DNA of 8,775 bases from an uncultured Clostridia bacterium. GTDB taxonomy: Bacteria > Bacillota_A > Clostridia > UMGS1840 > HGM11507. Made by a program: the position numbers and the translations under genes. Shown here in pieces: positions 4,189 through 8,775 of this stretch. Each line of letters opens with the position of its first letter. Positions within the stretch are counted from its first letter, which is position 1. The stretch is taken from the NCBI GenBank assembly GCA_934403665.1, contig CAKRUL010000031.1, positions 1-8,775 of the forward strand. The letters are read 5' to 3'. The notes below the pieces were generated by a model. The model was not told the DNA's origin. It searched no databases and was given only the letters and a program-made list of their open reading frames with translations.

Positions 4189-6573
4189 TTATTGAAGTGC
4201 TCTGTGCAAAAATGTGACAATCTGCCCCCGGCTGCAAATCATTTCGGGAGAGAATTCGGTTTGGGAGGTTCCGCTTGTCACGCCGTTTTCCACCGCCCAT
4301 GCAACGGCTGCGGCACAGCCGGCATCCGCAGGAACATCCGCAAACGAGCCGGAAGCCGAAGCAGCCGGAGCGCCTGCATTTTTCCAGAGATAGGTCACGG
4401 TAGAAGCACGGGTACAAGGCGTATCCGCCTGAAACAGAGTTCCCTCCACCATTCCTTTTTCCTTTGCCCAGACAGCGGCATCATAATAATAATCGTCGCT
4501 GTTCACATCGGAAAAGGGATTGGCAATGGTCGCTTTGGGAGAGCCGACCGCACGCCACAGGAACGTCAGAATCTGTGCACGGGTGCAAGTATCCTCCGGT
4601 GAGAAGGTTGTTTCCGACGTGCCCTGGGTGATGTTCCTGTCCACAGCCCAGCTGACCGCATTGGCATAATAGGCATCCGGCGCAACATCCGAAAAACCGG
4701 AGGCGCTTCCTGCTGTCTCATGGTCGACGGTCAGAACCACCGGCGTGGTGGAACGTATATTCATGGTGTACTTGTTTCCGTTTTTGTTCATGCTTTCTGT
4801 ATCAATCGGAAGATAGGACACCACTCCGTCCGAAGAGGTGCAGATCAGATATTCCTTCTGCATTGCGTCCTCATCCTCAAAATGCGTCGTTCCGCCGCTG
4901 ACTTCCACCGATACAATCGGGGACGCCCACTGGGCAAACATCTGAACGGCCGTGGCGTTTTTCTGAAATGTCATTGCGCCGACGCCGATATAGTCATATC
5001 CGTCTTTCAGAATATTGGCACGGTGCCCCGGACTGTTCATCCAGCCGGTCATCGCTTTCTGCGGATCCATCACCGGTCTCGGTGCCGGACACTGATAAAT
5101 GTTTTCGCCTGCGCTGACATAGCGGAAAGAGGACGGAATCGCCGTGAAGCACATTTGATCGTTCGGTCTGGTGTGCGAAAACAGCTGATTCAGCTCCGGT
5201 TCCCGGGTATCGCACGCATTTTGAAGCGCCGAAGGCATGCTGAGAAGCATGACGCCCTCTTTCTGACGCTCCGCATTGACAAGGCGGAGAATTTCCCATT
5301 CCTCCGGATTGACGGAGATCCGATCGGACGGAATCTTGCGCACCAGCATCGGAATGGTTTCCTGCACCAGCAGTTCGCGCGATTCCTCGTTCAGCGTCAG
5401 CTGCAGATAACCGAAGATGCTTCCTTTTTCCTGGAAGGTTGCATTCCGCTTGGTAAACGTGCCCTTCCAGGCGACCTTTGTGCCGTGTTTCACAGCCGAC
5501 TGTGCCACCTGCAGCAAAGATTCTTTGGTGAGCTTGTTGGTATAGGTCAGAGCATGCAAGGCACTGCCTGCCGCCTGCCAGTCCTCTTTCAGATTCTTGG
5601 AATCCGTTGTGACAAGCATGGCAATCGTCTTGCCGATCGGGCACGCAGCGGTGACGTCGTCACAGGAAAGCGTCAGCGCCGCGGAAACCGTTCCCTCCAG
5701 AGAGGTGGTTGCCTTGGTCAAATGAAAATCAGAATCCTTCAACGTGACCTCGACATGACTGCCGGAGGGCAATGCCTCCTTCGCCATATTCAGAAGATCG
5801 TCTTTCGTGGTCTGGTTGGAAACCGCAAAGTCCCAGATTGCGTTGCTGATGGCGCTCTTTGCCGCCTCAATCTCTTTTTGCGGCGATGCGCTGACCGGTT
5901 TGGCAATCGTCCATTGATAAGAATACGCCGCGTGATTGCCGTCCGAAAGCGTGACGGTATATTTCACACGCAGACTGCCCTCCGCCGACGCGTTGGATTC
6001 CGTAAGCGCAAAGGTATCAAGCGTAACCTCTGCTCCCATGCCCACAGTCGCAACATCCACCTGATCCATCAGATCCTTTTGGGTGGCAGCATTGGTCACC
6101 TTCCAATCCGCAAACGCTTTTTCGATTGCCTTGTGAACCTCCTCCAAAGAAACCGAACCGGTCTCCGTGGTTCCGGTGCTTCCGCCCGAAAGCTTCGGAA
6201 TCTCTTTTTTGATTTCAAAGTCGATTTCTCCGTCCCCCTGCGAGAGGATAACGACTGCCTTCACCAAGCCAGCCTTGGACTCCGTCGCAGGGATCAGCTG
6301 AAAGCTGTAAATCTCAAAAGCGGTTCCGTACATGGAATCCACCGAATATTTGCAGCATCCCGCCACAAACTCCCCAAACGCATCCTTCGTCAGGTCGTTG
6401 GTGAACTCCTTGGTCTTTAAAGCGTCCAGAATGGCATCCCGGTTTTTTTCCACTGCCGTTTGCGCATCCTGTTCCAAAATAAAGGCCGCCTGCGCCGTGT
6501 TGCTGTGCCAGACGGGGGCTCCTGCCGAACACACAACCGCCGCCGCAAGCATGCCTGCCAAAAGTTTTTTCAT
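4189..6573 (-). CDS. exported CAP-domain protein with repeat modules and SLH anchor
   Basis: This 794-residue protein has a signal peptide, MKKLLAGMLAAAVV, with likely cleavage after AQA (27-29). Four modules of about 90 residues follow (31-127, 141-226, 231-320, 326-413), sharing a helix-rich half with a TN-x-TTK-x-x-LL pattern and a strand-rich half with AT-x4-G-T/S-V. Next is a CAP (SCP/PR-1, YkwD-like) domain at about 424-552, with NPEEWEILRLVNAER, FSHTRP (His467), GENIY (Glu490), GWMNSPGHRANIL (His517) and IGVGA. These include the conserved His/Glu pocket residues. A linker of unknown fold (555-620) and three SLH domains (625-680, 686-737, 743-794) end the protein. CAP proteins in bacteria are often secreted, but their activity is rarely known, so no reaction is assigned. 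The ATG at 6573 has AAAGGAG 9 bases upstream. The first gene of a two-gene operon, it is driven by the promoter at 6645-6673. Confidence 0.92.
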   Translation of the reverse strand: MKKLLAGMLAAAVVCSAGAPVWHSNTAQAAFILEQDAQTAVEKNRDAILDALKTKEFTNDLTKDAFGEFVAGCCKYSVDSMYGTAFEIYSFQLIPATESKAGLVKAVVILSQGDGEIDFEIKKEIPKLSGGSTGTTETGSVSLEEVHKAIEKAFADWKVTNAATQKDLMDQVDVATVGMGAEVTLDTFALTESNASAEGSLRVKYTVTLSDGNHAAYSYQWTIAKPVSASPQKEIEAAKSAISNAIWDFAVSNQTTKDDLLNMAKEALPSGSHVEVTLKDSDFHLTKATTSLEGTVSAALTLSCDDVTAACPIGKTIAMLVTTDSKNLKEDWQAAGSALHALTYTNKLTKESLLQVAQSAVKHGTKVAWKGTFTKRNATFQEKGSIFGYLQLTLNEESRELLVQETIPMLVRKIPSDRISVNPEEWEILRLVNAERQKEGVMLLSMPSALQNACDTREPELNQLFSHTRPNDQMCFTAIPSSFRYVSAGENIYQCPAPRPVMDPQKAMTGWMNSPGHRANILKDGYDYIGVGAMTFQKNATAVQMFAQWASPIVSVEVSGGTTHFEDEDAMQKEYLICTSSDGVVSYLPIDTESMNKNGNKYTMNIRSTTPVVLTVDHETAGSASGFSDVAPDAYYANAVSWAVDRNITQGTSETTFSPEDTCTRAQILTFLWRAVGSPKATIANPFSDVNSDDYYYDAAVWAKEKGMVEGTLFQADTPCTRASTVTYLWKNAGAPAASASGSFADVPADAGCAAAVAWAVENGVTSGTSQTEFSPEMICSRGQIVTFLHRALQ

Positions 6574-6609
6574 GCTGAAAAGCTCCTTTCCCAGTCTGCT
6601 TTTTCAACA

Positions 6610-6633
6610 CAGAGAGCAGCATTTACCTCTCTG
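6610..6633. repeat. short inverted repeat in the SLH operon leader
   Basis: CAGAGAG (6610-6616) and CTCTCTG (6627-6633) make a perfect 7-base stem with a 10-base loop in the 5' leader, just downstream of the expected transcription start. It may be an operator or an RNA hairpin. It resembles the CAGAG units of the purine-rich repeats elsewhere in the window. Confidence 0.45.
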
Positions 6634-6644
6634 CAAACATATTT

Positions 6645-6673
6645 ATTATATGCCCTTTTTTTCGTTTCTTCAA
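6645..6673 (-). promoter_or_regulatory. promoter of the SLH operon
   Basis: On the minus strand TTGAAG (6673-6668) and a perfect TATAAT (6650-6645) are separated by 17 bases. Transcription would begin near 6638, leaving a leader of about 65 bases. This indicates that the SLH pair is transcribed independently of the terminase genes upstream. Confidence 0.8.
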
Positions 6674-6680
6674 GTCAAAA

Positions 6681-6709
6681 GCCGCAAAAAACTGATTTAT
6701 TTTTCCGGC
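6681..6709 (-). terminator. weak possible terminator after terL
   Basis: GCCG/CGGC and AAAAA/TTTTT can pair across a 9-base loop with one G-G mismatch on the minus strand, followed by TTTT. The stem includes the terL stop codon and nearly touches the SLH -35 box. It is a poor terminator at best. Confidence 0.3.
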
Positions 6710-8196
6710 AGCCCGTTGTATTCCAGAAAGCTTCTCGTCAGTTCTCCGCCGAACAGCGCATCCAACCCCTCCTCCTGCGGACGCTCGATGCCGAAATGAT
6801 AGGTCGGCACAACCTCCTTCGGGTGGCTCTGCGGCTTTGCCATGATATAATAACGAAGCTCGTCCATCGCATGATCGTTTTCTTTTTGCGGCTCTTCTCT
6901 GCCGTCCTTTGCCCAGCGATAGGTTTTGAATTCCCGAATCATGTTCACGCAGTCGGAGAACACAAAAAGCTTCGGCTTTTTGGTGCCGTCCAGCCCTTCC
7001 CGCGGATGCAGATACTCCTTGACGCGCTGGATGCCCGCAAATTTGGATTTGTTCACCCGGGGATTGCAGAGGATGCCGTGATCCAGAAACAAATCGACCA
7101 CCGACCGCTCGCTTGCCGCCGTGCGCTGGGTTGCCGCACTGTCGATCAAGGCTTCCAAATAGCCGGTTTCCGAACGCTTCCAGCCCAGCCGGTCGGCAAC
7201 GGCAAAAATCTCTTCGGCATGCTGTTCCACATTCTGCTCGGCGGCATAGTGTTCCCCGGCAACATAGACGTTTCCGTCTCCGTCACAGGCATAAAAATGA
7301 CAGGAAAGCGGATGGGTATAGCCCGGATCAATGCTGATTCTGTCCTGCCATTCCTCCGGAATCTCGAACGGCTCGATCACATGAACCGTCTCGTCAAACT
7401 CCTTGTAAACCAGCCCGTTGATTGCCACAAACCGCCCGTATTTGCGCGCCTCTAACTCCTCCTTGGAAAGGGTGCTTTCCAATGCACGGATTTCCTCGCC
7501 CGAAAGATAGGGGTTATCCTCCCAGTTCATAAACCAGCACTTCACCTCGGGATCGTTGCGCTCGTTCACATAAATCAGGTCATACACCCACGTCAGCCCC
7601 TTCAGAGGCGTCATGGTGCCCCAAAGATCGCCGCGGGTGTCCAGCACACGCATCCGGCATTCTTCATAGACCTCCCGGGGCGGCTCCTCATCAAACCACA
7701 CATAATCCAGAGAAGCGCCCTGAAATTTTTCTCTTCCCTGATCGCAGGATTTAAAGCTGATCAGGCTTTCGCCGCCCCGCTCATGCGCAACCACGATAAA
7801 ATCGATGGTGGCATTTTCCGGATGCTCCGCCTTCCCCTTGCGGGTCACAATCTGTTTGATCCAATCCGGATTCAGCCATCTTAAAATCTCCTGCTGGGCG
7901 ACATCCCTCTGCACCTCACCGGTCAGAGAAACCACCCATCCCTTGGTGGGATGCGGAATCTCCTTATAGGGATGATTTCCCCGGGCATACCAAACCGCCT
8001 CCACCGCCCCGGACACCGTCTTTCCCGTCCGGTTACCGCCGAACATCCAGCGGTTGCGATGCCGATCCCGGTGAAATGCCATCTGTTTTTGGTGAATCCG
8101 ATCGCCCCGGTTGTAAAACAGCAGACGATTTCTCCGCACATAGGCGCGGATTCCCTTCAGCTTGCTGTATGCCTCCTGTATTTCCTTACGTTCCAT
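6697..8196 (-). CDS. phage terminase large subunit (TerL)
   Basis: TerL is the motor and nuclease that packages phage DNA into the prohead. The 499-residue product has both halves. The ATPase has Walker A GNRTGKT (54-60) and Walker B DYVWFDEE (164-171, catalytic acid Glu170), with TMTPLKG (194-200) as the likely coupling motif. The RNase H-like nuclease has Asp290 (ISIDPGYTHP), Asp352 (LIDSAA) and Asp441/Asp445 (NDHAMDELRY). Nothing is visibly broken. The start chosen is the ATG at 8196 with GGGAGG seven bases upstream. An in-frame ATG at 8253 would add 19 residues that are just a translated purine repeat beside a terminator. On the minus strand the next genes are the SLH operon, not portal, protease or capsid, so this TerL looks orphaned or at a prophage edge. 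A small-terminase-like gene lies upstream. Confidence 0.93.
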   Translation of the reverse strand: MERKEIQEAYSKLKGIRAYVRRNRLLFYNRGDRIHQKQMAFHRDRHRNRWMFGGNRTGKTVSGAVEAVWYARGNHPYKEIPHPTKGWVVSLTGEVQRDVAQQEILRWLNPDWIKQIVTRKGKAEHPENATIDFIVVAHERGGESLISFKSCDQGREKFQGASLDYVWFDEEPPREVYEECRMRVLDTRGDLWGTMTPLKGLTWVYDLIYVNERNDPEVKCWFMNWEDNPYLSGEEIRALESTLSKEELEARKYGRFVAINGLVYKEFDETVHVIEPFEIPEEWQDRISIDPGYTHPLSCHFYACDGDGNVYVAGEHYAAEQNVEQHAEEIFAVADRLGWKRSETGYLEALIDSAATQRTAASERSVVDLFLDHGILCNPRVNKSKFAGIQRVKEYLHPREGLDGTKKPKLFVFSDCVNMIREFKTYRWAKDGREEPQKENDHAMDELRYYIMAKPQSHPKEVVPTYHFGIERPQEEGLDALFGGELTRSFLEYNGLPEK

Positions 8197-8216
8197 CTTG
8201 TTTCCTCCCTGTCCTC

Positions 8217-8247
8217 TGCTCTCTGTTCTTTGTCCTCTGTTCTCTGC
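8217..8247 (-). repeat. purine-rich dispersed repeat, copy 2
   Basis: Read on the minus strand, this matches 26 of 31 positions of 2862-2892. The purine-rich stretch continues to about 8208 with another CAGAGGACAGG unit. It lies between the terS terminator and the terL ribosome binding site and contains no promoter I can see. Confidence 0.7.
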
Positions 8248-8251
8248 ACAC

Positions 8252-8281
8252 AAAAACCCCTCCGGCAGTTTGCCGGAAGGG
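8252..8281 (-). terminator. intrinsic terminator between terS and terL
   Basis: On the minus strand 8281-8271 pairs with 8267-8257 (11 base pairs including one G-U, core CCGGCA/TGCCGG) around a three-base loop, followed directly by U5-GUGU. It begins two bases after the terS stop codon. This would strongly reduce transcription from terS into terL. Confidence 0.85.
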
Positions 8282-8283
8282 CT

Positions 8284-8775
8284 TTATCGGGGGTCGCGGA
8301 ACAATTCGGAGGGAAGCTCTGCAATGCTTCTGCGAAGCTCCTCCACCGCTTTTTCCGGTTCCAGACGATCCAAAGGATTCTCCGGCTCCTGCGGCGACTT
8401 GTCATTCCATTGCTCCGGACATCTGTTTTTCAGCCAAAACAGCGCAGAATTGGTATCCGGCGGATAATACTGCTCCTCCTCGGTGATTTCCAGCCGCTCG
8501 CTTTCCCGCGCCTTTTTCCCGTTTTCATAGGAAATCTCTTTGAGCTTCACCGGTTTGCGCACCTTCTGCACATAGCCGGTCGCCTTGCGGAACAAAGCCT
8601 TTTCCACCGCACTGTCCGCACTGCGCCTGCCGGTCTTCAGTGCCTTTGCGAATGCCGGATAAACGTTTTTATAGCGATAGAAGGTGCTGTGCGCGATGCC
8701 GAGCTCCTTCCGGATTTCCTCATCGCTGAAGCCGTCTCTCGCCATCGCCTCCAGTTCCTCCAGCCTGTTTTGGAT
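8284..8775 (-). CDS. phage terminase small subunit-like protein, 5' end outside window
   Basis: The small subunit recognises phage DNA and recruits TerL for packaging. The frame is open from the stop at 8284 to the window edge (163 codons visible). An internal Met exists at 8745, but the ten upstream codons (IQNRLEELEA) fit the family's usual start region before ARDGFSDEEIRKELGIAHSTFYRYKN, so the true start is probably outside the window. That segment is a helix-turn-helix like those in gut-Firmicute TerS proteins, and KALFRKATGY (visible residues 59-68) is another family-typical stretch. NSALFWLKNRCPEQW (104-118) is a typical C-terminal pattern. Assignment rests on these patterns and on the adjacent terL. 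A terminator separates the two genes, which is unusual for a phage packaging pair. Confidence 0.85.
   Translation of the reverse strand: MQNRLEELEAMARDGFSDEEIRKELGIAHSTFYRYKNVYPAFAKALKTGRRSADSAVEKALFRKATGYVQKVRKPVKLKEISYENGKKARESERLEITEEEQYYPPDTNSALFWLKNRCPEQWNDKSPQEPENPLDRLEPEKAVEELRRSIAELPSELFRDPR

Noticed and set aside
2952..4217. 421-codon plus-strand open frame antisense to the small SLH gene
   Set aside because: It exactly shadows a well-supported gene with signal peptide and SLH domains, and its product has no family features.
4166..4220. Earlier in-frame ATG for the small SLH protein
   Set aside because: It would overlap the preceding gene and place a charged segment ahead of an obvious signal peptide; the ATG at 4166 has its own ribosome binding site.
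4994..5644. Minus-strand 216-codon frame inside the CAP/SLH gene
   Set aside because: Same strand but a different frame inside an intact coding region; no initiation signal and no domain.
4720..6420. 566-codon plus-strand open frame antisense to the CAP/SLH gene
   Set aside because: Arg/His-rich shadow translation caused by the codon bias of the real gene.
6673..6678. TTGACT as -35 box for the SLH promoter
   Set aside because: It lies 22 bases from the TATAAT, too far; the overlapping TTGAAG gives 17.
6460..7455. 331-codon plus-strand open frame across the SLH promoter and terL
   Set aside because: It crosses a promoter and two real genes on the other strand, with no ribosome binding site or domain.

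Overview
This window looks like a chromosomal segment of a Gram-positive, mid-GC Firmicute, probably a clostridium of the gut Oscillospirales/Ruminococcaceae type. That placement is an inference. It rests on an HPr kinase/phosphorylase, a MurB of the short (type II) kind, a four-cysteine zinc-ribbon L28, S-layer-homology (SLH) surface proteins and strong GGAGG-type ribosome binding sites. No rRNA, tRNA, CRISPR array or insertion sequence was seen. Every gene except rpmB is on the minus strand.

Layout from left to right: (1) a housekeeping minus-strand operon read from about 2404 down to 1, with hprK, then a small flavodoxin-like gene, then murB, which runs off the left edge. A large near-perfect palindrome fills the flavodoxin-murB gap. 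(2) A divergent regulatory region (2323-2593) with one good sigma-A-type promoter for hprK and one for rpmB, and an operator-like dyad between them. (3) rpmB (ribosomal protein L28), followed by a strong bidirectional terminator (2894-2939) shared with the converging SLH genes. (4) A two-gene minus-strand operon (6573 to 2949) for exported, wall-bound proteins: a 794-residue protein with four repeat modules, a CAP domain and three SLH domains, and a 405-residue protein with two such modules and three SLH domains. It has its own promoter at 6645-6673. (5) A phage-type large terminase (TerL) and, upstream of it, a small-terminase-like gene (TerS) that runs off the right edge. An intrinsic terminator and a purine-rich repeat separate these two.

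The hprK operon joins carbon-catabolite signalling (HPr Ser phosphorylation) to peptidoglycan precursor synthesis (MurB). The SLH pair probably acts together at the cell surface. The terminase pair is not followed by portal, protease or capsid genes, so it looks like a prophage edge or remnant. I did not find a clearly new system. The items most worth a second look are the murB-proximal palindrome, the six-copy surface module in the SLH pair, the dispersed purine-rich repeat beside terminators, and the orphan terminase pair with an internal terminator.
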